From assembly GCA_949316495.1 (NCBI GenBank), contig OX439012.1:23284666-23348665 (forward strand): DNA of 64,000 nucleotides, given 5' to 3'. Source of the DNA: Amphiduros pacificus (lineage: Eukaryota > Annelida > Polychaeta > Phyllodocida > Hesionidae). The notes under the pieces were generated by a model. That model was not told the DNA's origin. It saw only the letters and a list, made by a program, of their open reading frames with translations, and ran no database searches. Shown one piece after another: positions 33,536 to 47,690 of this stretch (positions are counted from its first letter, which is position 1; each line of letters opens with the position of its first letter). A program made the position numbers and the translations under genes.

Positions 33536-34284
33536 GTATGTGACGCTAAGTGAAATGGATTCTTTGATTTTGATCATAATTATTTTTGTCTAGTTTGTAA
33601 CTTTTCATTTTGATTATAAACGTCTGATCATTATAGATGAAACTTGAACGATGTCTGGTAATAGAAAGTATAGAACAATCAACCAAAATTACACAAAATA
33701 AATCATCATTTTCATATATGAAAGTCATGATTTTCATATATTAGAATTGATATTGTGTAAGTGGAGAAAATTATTTGTGTGAATAATAAACTATGATGTT
33801 ATATATGATATGCATGATGCAAGGAGCCATTCAATGTACATTAATCAACCACGAGACAAGAAGCAAATTACTATCAAAATATATATGATATGCACGATGC
33901 AAGGAGCCATTCAATGTAAATTAATGAACCAGATGGACAGGTGGATATGACAATCTGAATTTTCTATCAAAGAACCAGTTGCTCACATCGCCACCATTAC
34001 TCAGAATAATTATGACCTTAATAACTTTGAAGGGATTTTTCCATACATATTTGATTGAAATTTAAAAGATGGGAAAGAAATCTTCCCTCGCTCAGAATTA
34101 TCCAAACATATAAACACGTTTACTTCTATTGTTATATTAATATAATTTACTACAGAGTCTAGTTATTCTAGGAATACAGCAATAATCCATAATATATAGG
34201 AGCATGTTTCGCTTAATGATTGCTAAGAGAGAGGGAGGTTCTGGGTTCGAATCTTGAAAGTTGAGCTCCTGTCAATTATGATGC
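33536..34284 (+). other. Start of candidate intron 1
   Basis: The donor GTATGTGACG begins at 33536. The intron sequence is AT-rich. It holds a direct duplication of about 50 bases (33801-33850 and 33881-33930, sharing GATGCAAGGAGCCATTCAATG) and, at 34242-34252, an isolated box-B-like GGGTTCGAATC that may be the remnant of a tRNA-derived SINE. The next exon was not identified. Confidence 0.45.
33801..33930 (+). repeat. 50-base direct duplication, 80-base period
   Basis: Two copies (33801-33850 and 33881-33930) differ at about three positions and are separated by 30 unrelated bases. Confidence 0.9.
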
Positions 34285-34866
34285 ATCTAGATATACGCTA
34301 TATTTTTAATTCCTCTAGATATGAGCTGTATTTTAGATATGTTTTGTTTTCTAACTTCATACAGATATATGATATACTCTTATTTCTACTAGATTTATGC
34401 TATACTCTTATTTCTCCTAGATTTATGCTATACTCTTATTTCTCCTAGATTTATGCTATACTCTTATTTCTACTAGATTATGCTATACTCCTATTTCCTC
34501 TAGATTATGCTATACTCTTATTACCTCTAGATTATGCTATACTCTTATTTCCTCTTGGTTATGCTATACTCTTATTTCTACTAAATTTATGCTATACTCT
34601 TACTTCCTCTAGATTTATGCTATACTCCTATTTCCTCTAGATTTATGCTATACTCCTATTTCTTATAGTTTTATGCTATACTCCTATTTCCTCTAGATTT
34701 ATACTATACTCTTTATTTCTCCTAGATTTATGCTATACTCCTATTTCCTCTAGATTTATGCTATACTCCTATTTCCTCTAGTTTAATGATATACTCCTAT
34801 TTCCTCTGGATTATGCTATACTCTTATTTCTCCTAGATTTATGCTATACTCTTATTTACTCTATAT
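34285..34866 (+). repeat. 27-28 base minisatellite, about 21 copies
   Basis: The core TATGCTATACTCCTATTTCC is followed by TCTAGATT. Units vary in length by one to two bases and the left end is degenerate. Confidence 0.93.
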
Positions 34867-35546
<680 letters not shown>

Positions 35547-35758
35547 ATTAAATGCCATTAAATGAAAGATGATCTGTACCATTTGCTTGTCTCATAGAGG
35601 GTATTATCTTAAAATGGATATGAGACGGAAAAATATTTCTTTTATATATTTGGATTTGAATAATCTTCATATTGTGGTTAACAAGCAAGGTATCCAATGT
35701 CTCAGTGGTTCAGCTGAAAAGAGTCTTCTAGACAAACTCTCACATATTGCCGAAAAGA

Positions 35759-35880
35759 CAGTGCGCATGTCAGGATGAAAGGTCAAAATTTACCTGCAAC
35801 AGTGCGCATGTCATAACTAGAGGTCAAACTTTACCAAAAACAGTGCGCATGCCACAATGAGAGGTTAACCTCACCAAGTT
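35759..35880 (+). repeat. About 43-base tandem repeat, 3 copies
   Basis: CAGTGCGCATG starts each unit, followed by TC/CC, an A-rich linker and GAGGTCAAACTTTACC. A fourth, partial CAGTGCACATGCC lies at 35911. The GCGCATGC-like core resembles half of an NRF-1 type site, but no function can be claimed. Confidence 0.85.
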
Positions 35881-36449
35881 TGTTGTGAAAATTCGTTGAG
35901 AAATACTTTGCAGTGCACATGCCAGAATCTGAAGTCAGTAAACGGCAGTGTGATGGACCCGTGCCTGGAATGGGCACTGTTTCAAACTCATTTCTTGAAG
36001 AAAAAAAATAGGGGTTGAGGTTGATCCAAATTAAGAAACAATAACCTTTTGACACGACACCTGTGCACCTGCCATGCTTGGTATGGAAAGACTAAGTAAA
36101 GTCAAAGCTATTCATCTGTCTTTTCCTCATAAATTGAATCTTTTTACCCAGGACCAAATGACACATAAACAATACGATATTTTTCAAAGCCATTGCTTAT
36201 TTTAAGTAGTTGTCTGATAACAGTTTTTAGATTGTGGCCGTTCCCTTGACAATAGATGCAATCGTAAACAAATATTTGCATCTTATGTTATCACGGATAA
36301 TCTCGTGATGCTTTGTGCTTTTTTCACTAAAAATATAAGGACCCAGTCATTCCCACAAAACACGCCAAGTTCAAGGATATCATTATTTTTGTATGTTTAC
36401 ATTATCCTACAGATTTGTTGTATGTTCAATCTGTAAAATATGTTCATAT
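35881..36449. other. Unique spacer
   Basis: No gene was recognised. Confidence 0.45.
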
Positions 36450-36640
36450 TAATGGTCCCTGTTGCATTGTAGGTAGAGTAATGGATGTCTGCTTTTGTTG
36501 CTTATATACTTGGGGGGCGGGAGGTGATGGGTTCTATTCCAATTGCCGTTAGTGTCACCAGTGAAAGGCTACCAGTTGTAAATGGTATCGTGAAAGGTCA
36601 TTGTTACCACGGTCAACCTGACATGGCCAATGTTTCTTAA
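36450..36640 (+). mobile_element. SINE family 2, single-module copy
   Basis: Box A TTGCATTGTAGG lies at 36462-36473 and box B GGTTCTATTCC at about 36530-36540. Between them is GGGCGGGAGGTGAT, matching GGACGGGAGGTGGT of the expanded copies. The tail includes GTCAACCTGACATGGCC. Only one box-B module is present. The copy is diverged, so it may show the ancestral arrangement before the module was duplicated. Confidence 0.75.
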
Positions 36641-36800
36641 AGATGTGTGAATACACTATTTTACATTGTTTACATGTCATTGCTTATTCACGTGTTTATT
36701 GGTAGACTGGTACGATAAAGATGGAACGCTGACATTATAATGAGCATTAAATTGAGTATAATCAATATAAATGTCCTTTTCGCCGTTCTTGCTTTAGAGA

Positions 36801-37797
36801 CAGGGGTGGGAAAGCTCTGAACCATCCTGAGCAACTCACGTTATTCTGGACGCTCACAACACAGCTGTACACTAAATCCCGTCATTCTGGACGCTCACAA
36901 CACAGCTGTACACTAAATCCCGTCATTCTGGACGCTCACAACACAGCTGTACACTAAATCCCGTCATTCTGGACGCTCACAACACAGCTGTACACTAAAT
37001 CCCGTCATTCTGGACGCTCACAACACAGCTGTACACTAAATCCCGTCATTCTGGACGCTCACAACACAGCTGTACACTAAATCCCGTCATTCTGGACGCT
37101 CACAACATAGCTGTACACTAAATCCCGTCATTCTGGACGCTCACAACACAGCTGTACACTAAATCCCGTCATTCTGGACGCTCACAACACAGCTGTACAC
37201 TAAATCCCGTCATTCTGGACGCTCACAACACAGCTGTACACTAAATCCCGTCATTCTGGACGCTCACAACATAGCTGTACACTAAATCCCGTCATTCTGG
37301 ACGCTCACAACATAGCTGTACACTAAATCCCGTCATTCTGGACGCTCACAACACAGCTGTACACTAAATCCCGTCATTCTGGACGCTCACAACACAGTGC
37401 ACACAAAATCGCAGCTAATTTAAGTGATGTCTTAGCCTTGCCAAACGATGGGCAATGTCTGGACTGAAAAAGCTTGTTTTCTTTAATCTTAATATACCAA
37501 CTATATCATGCAATCATTCAAGAAATTCTCATCAGCTACAGATATAAAAATATGATTCTCTAGAACTGCATTTTAACGTAATTTTTTGCGTAATTTCAAC
37601 GCAGGAAGGGGCCCAGGGTGAAATTGCATAACGAGGACTAATCCAGACTTGGGGACACAAATAATACCTTTAATACGTTATACAGTGACAGGATCGCCCA
37701 GAATGGCTCAGGTTTGGTTCAGAACAATATATGACGTCATGTCATCCAGATATGTTTCGATTACCGTCCAGAATGGCTCAGAGCTGTCCCACCCCTG
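36801..37797. mobile_element. hAT-like non-autonomous DNA transposon (997 bases)
   Basis: The ends are imperfect inverted repeats of about 30 bases with roughly 26 matches: left CAGGGGTGGGAAAGCTCTGA, right (reverse complement) CAGGGGTGGGACAGCTCTGA. CAGGGGTGG-type ends are typical of hAT elements. Flanking 8-mers (TTTAGAGA and ATAGATAA) are only loosely similar, so the expected 8-base duplication has decayed or the boundary is off by a base. There is no transposase frame. More than half of the element is a 41-base satellite whose CATTCTGGACG core also lies just inside the right end (CGTCCAGAATGG), suggesting the satellite grew from a subterminal motif. Confidence 0.78.
36842..37410 (+). repeat. 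41-base satellite inside the hAT-like element, 14 copies
   Basis: The unit contains CATTCTGGACGCTCACAACA, CAGCTGTACACTAAATCCCG and T. Thirteen full periods are nearly identical, the only recurrent variant being CATAG for CACAG in three units. The last unit decays. The unit also contains the E-box CAGCTG. Confidence 0.97.
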
Positions 37798-40700
37798 ATA
37801 GATAAAGCATTGAGACCTGAATATTATGTGTATTTCACGTCATAGAATTATATGAATAATATAAACGTTGCCTTATATTTAGCAGCGTTCATTTCATGCT
37901 TGGATTTAAAAACCGTCTAAAATACGTGCCTGTCTGGTCATCATCGTAGACTGCATTTCAATGAATGAAATAAAATAGAAAGTAGAGTAAACATGTAAAT
38001 CGCCATTATATTTACTCGATAATGAACTATGTTATTATTGACTCGACCTCTAAACATACCTTAATTGGTTGTAATATTTCCTGTAATCGACTTCATGACC
38101 ATCTGTTGAAATTATCTTGTTTAAAATAGAATAACCACGCCTTTTATCTTTTTTAAATGGGTTTATTGTAAAGGGGTCTGATAAGAAAGAGATTGTTTAA
38201 AATTGCTTTGATAAGGTTCATGTCTTCAATACAAAATGGTGGCTATTTGATATGCGTACACCTTAATACAGAGATGCTCTGAGCCCAGTTAAGCCCTTGT
38301 ACATGTACATGTAACACAAATATTTTGCAAGTCTATCACAATATTATCAGGTTTCCCTGTTGACCTTTCACGATAAACCAGATAGAACAAGTCCACATAC
38401 TCGACGCATATGCGCGTGAGCTGTTTGACCCGACACCGTCTGTTTTAATACAGTCTACGTGCATTATAGCCAATCCCAAGATTACTACAGTATGATATAG
38501 ATAGCAATTAATACTAATTTATGGAATCTCCCTCTGAAAATGAGCCTCAACCCCAATTAACATTATATGCTCAGGAAGGCACATTATGCTTGACATGATG
38601 GCGTAAATCACATCTTATAAGGAGACTAATGAGAGCAAAGGTCCATCAAATCTGTGCACATATACTTTGAAACACCCTTAGCCCCTCTAACATATTTTCA
38701 CAGGCGTTATTACAACCTTTCATGGCTGTTGTTTAAACAGGTTATATCGCTCAAAGAGTGATCACAACGCATTTTCCTATATCACAAGGCTTCACAATTT
38801 CATGAGTAACGATTTTAGGTTGTAATATATACAAGTATCTATCTGAAGGACTATAGGTTTACTGCTGTTTAATTTAAATGGCAGATGACTTCTTGTTGCT
38901 CCAAAGATGAGATATTGCCCAAATTGCACATCAAAGTATCATGCAGATTCAATAAAAGCGTGAAGCATTGTGTCATTTTCTTATGGATCATGAGGACAAT
39001 TAGTGATAAATGTGGGCTGAGAGAGATTTACATTTTGTTTGCAACTTTAGGCCAGGTGTAATGTGGTATTTTTTTAAAGAAAAGACACAAGTCTTGCAAT
39101 TAATGAATTTGATACATCTGGCCTTGGAGGTACCGCCTTCCATTGAAATGGTGATTGAATATACCCAGGATAGAAAGAGGCTCCAGGAATGTTAATGTAA
39201 AGGTCTTAACCTGACACTAATGTCTATAAATCAGCTTTGAAACTCACAGATGTAGGAGCCGATGTTTAAGGAAATATACATCTAAACTTACTCAGTACTT
39301 ATCATTCTGTATAAAAGATTTTCATTAAGATGTATTATGTGTTCAGAAAGGTATATACATTGTAGATAACATATTTTGAATAACAATTTTGTGTCGACGA
39401 TTTTAAAAGAAAACATTAATTTGAAACCAAATATGGCAAATTTAAATCAGTCCTCATTTTTTGGAATTCATAGACTTTAAGGTATTAATAATACCTTATT
39501 TTTGTTAATGAAATCATATTGATAACATGTTTTGAATAAACAAATTGGGTCGACGAATCAAATTTCAGCCAGTCCTCATATTTTCTGAAAACATAGACTT
39601 AAGGGTATTGGAATCTGAAGGATTTCTTGCTTATATATGTTGTCTGATAGAGAAATCTTAATCAAGTCATAAAACTACACAACATGGAATGTACACCTTT
39701 GTTAACCCCCAAGTGCCAAGAACAATGGTCTAAATTAACCGGACAAAGTGATGTGTATGATTTCATAACCTCGCGTGTATTTGATTAATATATGTCTGTA
39801 CATTACATAAGTGCGCACGCATATTCTGGCTAGAAGATTGCCACATAGAGATATTATATATATTTGCAGAGATATGAGAGACTATTTTAAAACATGCATA
39901 TATTGTTTTAAAACTTCACACAAATCTTATAGAAATGGTCTTTTGCCTTATGATGATTTAATGTTCTTTTGGTGAAGACAACCTCTCGTTAATATAGTCT
40001 GAACGGCTCATGATCATAAGAGTCTAGTGTTTTTGTTATGACATCGTACCATTCTATTCTGACATGCTTCCTCCAGTCTTGATAATTATACTATGGAGCA
40101 TGAAAGGCGCAGATGCACCTGATTTATTAATAGGTTCTCACCAATTATAGACTAACATGCCACCTGTCATTTTGTTGACCAACCTTATGCCATCTTACTG
40201 CTTTCACAGCTTGGCTTCAGGTATCACAAATGATAGGTTTTATGCAATACAAAAGGTGCGAAGTTTTTTACCGCTCTCCCGTTTTCAACTGTTCAATCCT
40301 CTCACAACTGTTCCGTACTCCAGTGTTTTACCTCTGAAGTCAGGTAGAAAAAAATGTCATGTACTGCATTAAACACATAATAGAAAATATGTGTTAGATC
40401 GATGGCCACACAACACATGGAACCTATGAAAATACTTATGTCTCAATATAATTTACCAAATATGTTTCTACATGCACGAAGTCATAAAGGGATAAAATAT
40501 TGATTATTTGAGGAAACAAATGGTGGACAAGACAAATCCAGTTATTCTTAACGTGAAGCCATTTCATGTAATTCTCCTGTAACCTTGAACAGTGATCTTT
40601 ATTCTATTTTTCTCAATTCTAATGTTTTCAATTTATTTACTCTTGCTGAATATTTCTCGATTTTTTTGTCTAATCGCACCCCTCAATGTTTAATAAAACG

Positions 40701-41620
40701 TGACATGGCTCTTGATATTATCATAATAATTCTGAAATATACGTTAATAGTTACACTAGTCAAGTCTGTCAGATCGACAGCAATATGCCTTAGAGTACAT
40801 ACGAAAGTCTTTCACCATACAAAGCTTGGATAATGAACGAAACAAACAGGTGAGGAAAATACAGACAGAACAAATTGGATAAATATGGCCGAAACGATTC
40901 TTAAAGGAAAGAATACCATTTTTGTTCATACTATGCCATGTAGATTTTTAAGAATAATATTATATGAGAATGATTGAGAAATAGAGACACTGTTTGGGCA
41001 TTCTAATCTCGGCACACTCCTTGTGTATCTCGCTAACAGTTTTGTGCTCATTGCTGTATAATGTTGGCGCCAAATTTGAATTTTCTCCAAGTTTATGATA
41101 AAAACAAGCTAAAAATAATATGGAAGCAAAGGTTAATAAAGAAATGCATTTGTGAATGCTAGAAATCTTCATATTTTAGTATGTGTTTTCATCTATAATA
41201 GATAGGTTTTAATTGTTTTGTTTTGAAAAATAAATTTGATAATTTGACACTTTTCATGAATATTTTAATATGAGTGCGCAGATAACATAATTTTCATCAG
41301 TATGGTAGTTTGTTTTTTAAATCTTTCAAGTTACTCATATAATGGTTTGCAAAAAAAACAAAAAAAACAGTACAGGTCTGAAAAATATTAATCATTCATT
41401 TGTACTTCCCTCTTCACACCTTTTATAATTTCGGCAGGAGAATAAGTATCTAACCTTTTCGTTTCCTTCTCTGCTCATTTCGGACGTTATTGATAATCAG
41501 GTGTTTAATTTATGAAATAGTTGAAACGATTTTCTCATTACAGGCTTTATTATGAAGATTTCTATGCGTTTTTAAATCCATATCGTACTTTTCTACACAT
41601 ACTCTATTTGGTTTGCATTT
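37798..41620. other. Unique sequence, no gene recognised
   Basis: About 3.8 kb without repeats that I can recognise. The open frame of 61 codons at 39010-39195 has no domain or splice support. A locally repeated pair with AACATATTTTGAATAA and GTCGACGA occurs near 39368-39400 and 39522-39558. If the gene starting at 33.2 kb continues, this may be intron. Confidence 0.45.
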
Positions 41621-41700
41621 TTGTGTTTTGACCAAATGGCTTGTGTTTTGACCAAATGGCGTGTGTTTTGACCAAATGGCTTGTGTTTTGACCAAATGGC
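41621..41700 (+). repeat. 20-base tandem repeat, 4 copies
   Basis: TTGTGTTTTGACCAAATGGC is repeated four times with a single base change in one copy. Confidence 0.95.
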
Positions 41701-44700
41701 TTGTCACAAAATTTGACCATGGTAGGATACAAAAACTGTATATTGTGAAAAAAGGGGACGAGGGTTGGGGCTGCTGCCTTGAACAAATTCGTGATTTTGT
41801 GCTGAATGCCTCCGCCAAGAAACAATATCGAGAAGATTGACATTAGAGGAAACATAGAAATGTTCTGATCTGTTAATCACATATACTACTGGGAAGCTAA
41901 TGGGGAAAATTGGCAGGATAACAATATAAGATCAGACTCTCACAGGAAAAGAAGTGTCGAGATACCCTTTTCCATTAAAAAAAATGATTTGTTCGAAACT
42001 ATGTTTGTAATCGGAGCTTTATGTGAAATTGAAAGTGATATTGCAAATAAGACTAAAGAAATAAAAGACCTTCAGAACAATAAGTACTGATATGGAGGTC
42101 ATGACGACCTTCAAAATCCTGCAAAGACAGAAAGGTTTGTGTCAAATTGCATGCCAAGAACATGAATATAGTGGATAGATATTGCAATCTGGGAATCAAG
42201 TTCCATGGATAATTTTTTTTTAAATTGTACTCAGTCTGTACTAAGTTTGACACGCTTATAACTATATTAGTCCAATTTCCATCTAAATAACAGTATTAAT
42301 TTGGTTATTCTGGGGAAATTATTAGCTGTTAAAATCAGTTCATATCTTGAAGGCTGCCAGACTCATAGAGCCGTTTGGAAGCACAAACGCCAACTTCCGA
42401 TATAATAGTTATGTCACAAACTTAGTTTGATTAATTATTATCTCCAGACAGATAATTTTGACTCTGAATCACGTACATATTGCAATGAATAGAAATGACC
42501 TTTTTTTACCAATATAATATACGTAAAAAATATTTTGTTATATCCTTTCAGTTCAATTTAAGATTTGCCCAGTTATGTAAGAGTCTGCCATTAGGACACA
42601 ATACCCTACTCTTGACGAAGAATAGCAGGGTATATATCTTTTGTATTATCGCAAAGACATGGCAACAAAAAATATAAACTTTGATAATTGGTCATTGGGT
42701 ATTGGCTGGAAGGAAATAAATGACAAGCAGTCGTTTACTTCACACATGTTAGTATGTAATTCCAATTAGCAGGAAGCGATGTACATTTAGTTGGAACTAG
42801 CAGGAAGCAACGGCAGATGGAGACCAAACACATGGTTGATAATTACAAAATTGTACAGCATAAGTAGAGGTTTTTTAATGACATGTTTTGAGGACATTGA
42901 CCTCTGCTCGTTTGAATGTATATATACTGTATTTTTAAAGTGTTATATCAACATCCTCATAGAATTTAATTCTTTTTTTTTGTAATAATGCGCAAGGACA
43001 ATTTCTTAAGAAAACAAAGTTAAACTCAATTTAATTGCTTGTCATATGTTTGCCTTGGCAGTTATTTATTTGTGTGGCACTTTTGTTAAAAACGTGAAGA
43101 GATCAACGTGAAAATTCGGAAAATATTTCACGCAGGGTTCATTTTTGCCAAGATGGTTTCATGATATTCGCAGAAGTAGCAAATTACACGCTTTTACTCT
43201 CTGTATCAAACCTCCTCTCTGGTCACAAACTCTGGCCTTGGGCTGTGGATAGCATCTGATCCCTGCTTGGTGTCAGCACTGCGGAAACATAGAGTTAAAC
43301 CCTTTTCAGATGGTTTGAAAGCACTTTATATTTTGCCCAAATTTGAAACTTTCTGCTGAATTAGCGCTATATATTGAATAGAGGCTCGTCTAAAAAAATC
43401 CCCAATGGTATCAACTGCAATGATGCACCAAAAGATTTTCTCAGATAGAATATAATGAAGACTTCTGGTAATGCCTTTACTTATAGAAAACACATCAATA
43501 TGTAATAAAGTGGAACTAGGCTATTGTGGATAAGGAAAAAACATGTTTTTGCCCAAATATTGTTGTTTTGTGCGAAGCAGGAAGGCAAATGTCACTGTGT
43601 TCGTACCACGTAGCACATTAGATGGAGAGAGGAACATCTCGTCTGTCATGGGTCTCGTTGGAAACGAGACCAAACATATTGGAGCAACATATTTGAGTAT
43701 TTCCTGATACAAATTAGGATGAATTACTAGACAAGCTACGGGCTGAGCCCAGGTAAGCAGCTAAATGATAATGTTCCGGTCATAAATTATCACTTAAGTC
43801 TCTAATATATTCAGTAAAAATATCATGTACTACGACATCATGGACATCGTGATAGGCAGAATTCTGTGATATTACCAGTGCCGCGTGAGTAAACTATGAT
43901 AAAGCGTCAATAAAATGTGAACTGGCATGGGGATTCACTTGTATCACCAATAAACTTAGTTTGCTATTGTTTATGTCCTGTCATTAGAAGGTCATAACAT
44001 TCCACTTCCGGTTGGTGAAGAGAGATAACTGCGTCAGTCACATGTCAATTTTGTGAAATAGAACAGGTTGTAAATACATCTCGAGACGATATTGAGGGGC
44101 GTAATAGATTATTAGAACGAACCTGAGCAAATCTGTTGTCATGGACAAAACCATAAATGTTGGTTTACAACATTTCGTTATTGCAGTTTTCTGGACTAAA
44201 ACACACCGATTCGCTTTATCCATGTGGATAAATTCGGTAAAAACGAGAAGTTAATTATTTTTGTCTGTCTGGAAAGAACACGTTCATTTTAGTGTTATTT
44301 TCACATGATCACAGTCGGTCAGGAATAGGTTGAATTCTTGTTATTATTGTAAATATTCATCTCTCATTAGTAAATTCTTTTCTTAATAAAGTTCATTAGT
44401 AAATTCCTTTCTTAATAAAACATTTCTAAACGTTTTCCATTACTATGCAGATTAAAAATAACGATTGATATTTCGGCTTAAAACTTTAAATTTTACATTC
44501 CTGGCACCTTTTATCCCATGAACCACCAAGTTACGCAATTAAATGAAAAAGACAGTCCATATCATAATATTCTTCAAAAATATTCTTCTTTATGCCAATC
44601 ACTTAAAGTAATAAAAAGGATACATAGGCAGTTAAGGGCGGACGAGCCTCAGATATTAGTTGAAAATTGTGTAAAAATAACTGAAAAGAGCATCTAATGA

Positions 44701-44776
44701 CCAAAACAGAGAGCTATATGCATAACTATTATTTGGAATTGCTAAACTGGAAAACATTGCCCAGAATAAAATAAAT
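41701..44776. other. Unique sequence, no gene recognised
   Basis: A direct duplication of about 27 bases (CATTAGTAAATTC.TTTCTT, 44366-44392 and 44394-44420) is the only repeat seen. No exon was recognised. Confidence 0.45.
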
Positions 44777-45055
44777 CTTGTTTGTTTGTTTTTGTTTGTT
44801 TTGGTTTTTCCCCCTATGTATGAAGTTCTACATCACTTTACCTTTATTTCAGTCATTTCATGATGAGACCTAGCAGGTATATAGTGTTGTTTCACTTAAT
44901 TTTCATGTCACAAATCCTTCACACACATCATATATTTACAAGGACAGCCGCTTTGCCTTTTAAACTCAGCTTATATGAGAAATTTTAGCATCGATCACAC
45001 GACCTTTGTATATCAACAGAAAAGATTTGCGTATAAGAGTGTGCTCCAACCTACT
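44777..45055 (-). mobile_element. tRNA-derived SINE, family 1, copy E (old)
   Basis: On the minus strand the tail (complement of TTGTTTGTTTTTGTTTG at the left) and the 3' block with GAAATGACTGAAATAAAGG and TAGGTCTCATCATG match copy B well. The head is strongly eroded: CGTGTGATCG replaces the box B region and box A is unrecognisable. It is an old copy. Confidence 0.8.
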
Positions 45056-47480
45056 TCTCCCAGATTATATGATTTCACCAAACTAATCATTGCTTAGCAG
45101 CTTAATGGGCAGTCCTTATGTAATATTGGAATATAATAGTTAATAACAGTCCCTGACATTCACACAGGAGATTAAGTGTCAGCCATGGCAGTTTCAGTTC
45201 ATATCAGTTTTTAGTTATTTAATCCTGTTTTATCCTTTATAATCCTTTAATGGATTACTTATCTCAAGACAGGTCATTTTTGTAAATACTCCCAGGTTTA
45301 ACTTGAATAATATACTGTGATAGATGTGCCTGTTTGGATTTAGCAAAAATATAAAAACAGTAAAGAAATGCTCCATTTTGAAACATCAAAGACAACCTAA
45401 TTTCCTCAGCGTGTCACAATCATTGCAAGTGCATGCAAAACTTTTTTATCACTGAGATCTGGTAATAGCTAAAACATATATAAGTGTAATGGAATTTACC
45501 AGTGTGCATATTACATATAGCCTGTCTTTCGCTTGAAGAGGGATACTTTTCCTAGTGGTGGTGACTGTATCATTGGCCCTTCTATAGATCGAAGAACTTG
45601 ATACATTCCCAGTTCTCTTTACCTGAACAAGACATTAATAGCAAGAACATGATCACATGAGATAAAATATTCTCTTTTTCATAGAACGTGAACTGAGATG
45701 GGTGGATTTAATCAAGTGTGGTTTAGAAAACTTTGCTCTTTTGAGAGATATGATGTGTTACATATGAGTAATATAAACTCAATCTTTGGTACCTCAGACA
45801 TGGCAATGTGCAAGCAATCTTGCTCACGTCTTGTGCTCTATAGCATGGAGATGAGCCTGAGGCAGATCAGAGTGTGATTAAGAAGGGAAGAGGGTGGTGT
45901 GCACTGATAAGAGGGCCCCGGATGAGACTAGTCTGATACAGTACCATCCTACAGACTAACCTTCTTCTTTTCATTAGTAAATTGAATGCACATAAGAAAC
46001 CTTTGAGATTCCGCTGGAGGATTAATGACGCTAAAAGCTGTGTGATACACCATCAACAACATCGGAACTTTTGCCAAGAATTATGATGTAGATTTTTATC
46101 TAAATACGTGTGAATGTTATCAAAATAATATATGACGAAGCTGTTCATGTATTTTTAAAGATGTGATCTGTCATAGAACGTTGTATTAATGAAGAATTTA
46201 ATCAAACTGCCCTTTTTCATATGTCATAATTTTTCATATTTAAATGCACCATCATTATGAATCTTTAAGACAAGAAATTGATAAGAAATTTAGAGTTGTG
46301 CTCTACAATGAAAGCAAAGTTTTCTTTTCTAAAACATATTACCCATCATAGTTTGAACATCATAGATTATTGTATTCTTTCAATTCTTACTTGTTTTCAG
46401 GGGAAACCACTTGACTAGTTGTCCTCAGTAAGCACACCATTATCACAATAATCTATCATCACAAACTTCAATATGTCCTGTACTCATTTTAGGTTTTAGG
46501 TTCAGAAAAACATTCAGTTCTAAGCTGAAATGTATCACCATGACTCTGTATTGATCATATCATATTTCAAAGTGTAAATGCTTAATATATGATAGTGTCC
46601 ATATAAAATATCTAATAAAGTCTATGAAAAATTCTGCCGCACAATGTCATCTGGTTTATGCCCCAGAAAAGTCACAATCCTACATTTAATATAACATTTC
46701 GGAATCCATTTATATTACTGCGATCAAAATATAATTAAAATATACAGATTTTTATTATCTCTTTAAGAGGGAGAATGAACAACATATGTTTTTGTATATC
46801 TTTTTTCTTTTATTGTCTTAAAGTTTACATACATGTACACCTAACAAAAAGATCAAGGAATTGGTTATTAAAAGAAAGCCAAAGAATGGGAGTATTTGTG
46901 TTATATGAAGCCAGCCTCCCTTATATGTGACTTGCAGATATACATTTCAATGTTTAGCAATCACTTTGTTGCATGCATTGCTATTTAAACCTGATGAATG
47001 CTTTGCTAAGTCAGCTTTATTGGCTTGTATCACATATCTGTTTGTATTGTCTTTTATGCCTTTGATCCCTCAATATCATGAAACCAGTGCCATTTCTAGG
47101 TGATTAAGCGATAACTCATTTTCTAAGTGTTTTGTCATGTGTAGAATCACTTCAGGTAAAGACCTATTTTTGTCATTGTTGATGTCAGTGAAAATATGTA
47201 AATATTTCAATGTGCAGGGACAGTACTTCGCTCATACTGCATGGCCGGGAAAGGTAGATAGCTACTACTGAGTTGTTTCACATTCCAGTCAGTACTGTAT
47301 ATCAAAGACCGTGGTTTGTGTTATCACGTCTATGTGGTATTGCAAAATAATGGTATCCAGTCATTCTCTGAAAAGAGCAGGGCATTGAGTCCCGATAAAA
47401 GGCTTCTATCTTATCTGACATAATCATAACAGTGCTGAAAAGACTGTTAAAACAAAACATAAAAACTGATATCGGCAGAT
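45056..47480. other. Unique sequence, no gene recognised
   Basis: No repeats or convincing exons were found. Confidence 0.45.
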
Positions 47481-47690
47481 ATTGAATACAACTCTAATGA
47501 TATATTGTAGTGTCCATATTGACTGCTTGGTTTAGTCTTTACAGGACCCTATTAAGTACAACTCTAATTATATATTGTAGTGTCCATATTGACTGCTTGG
47601 TTTAGTCTTTACAGGACCCTATTGAGTACAACTCTAATGATATATTGTAGTGTCCATATTGACTGCTTGGTTTAGTCTTTACAGGATCCT
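47481..47690 (+). repeat. 70-base tandem repeat, 3 copies
   Basis: The unit contains TATATTGTAGTGTCCATATT and GACTGCTTGGTTTAGTCTTT. Copies differ at only two or three positions, so the duplication is recent. Confidence 0.96.

Noticed and set aside
34225-34260. Full SINE at the isolated GGGTTCGAATC
   Set aside because: Only a box-B-like motif is visible; no box A at the right distance and no family body follow.
39010-39195. 61-codon frame in unique sequence
   Set aside because: There is no domain, no splice context and nothing beyond chance length.
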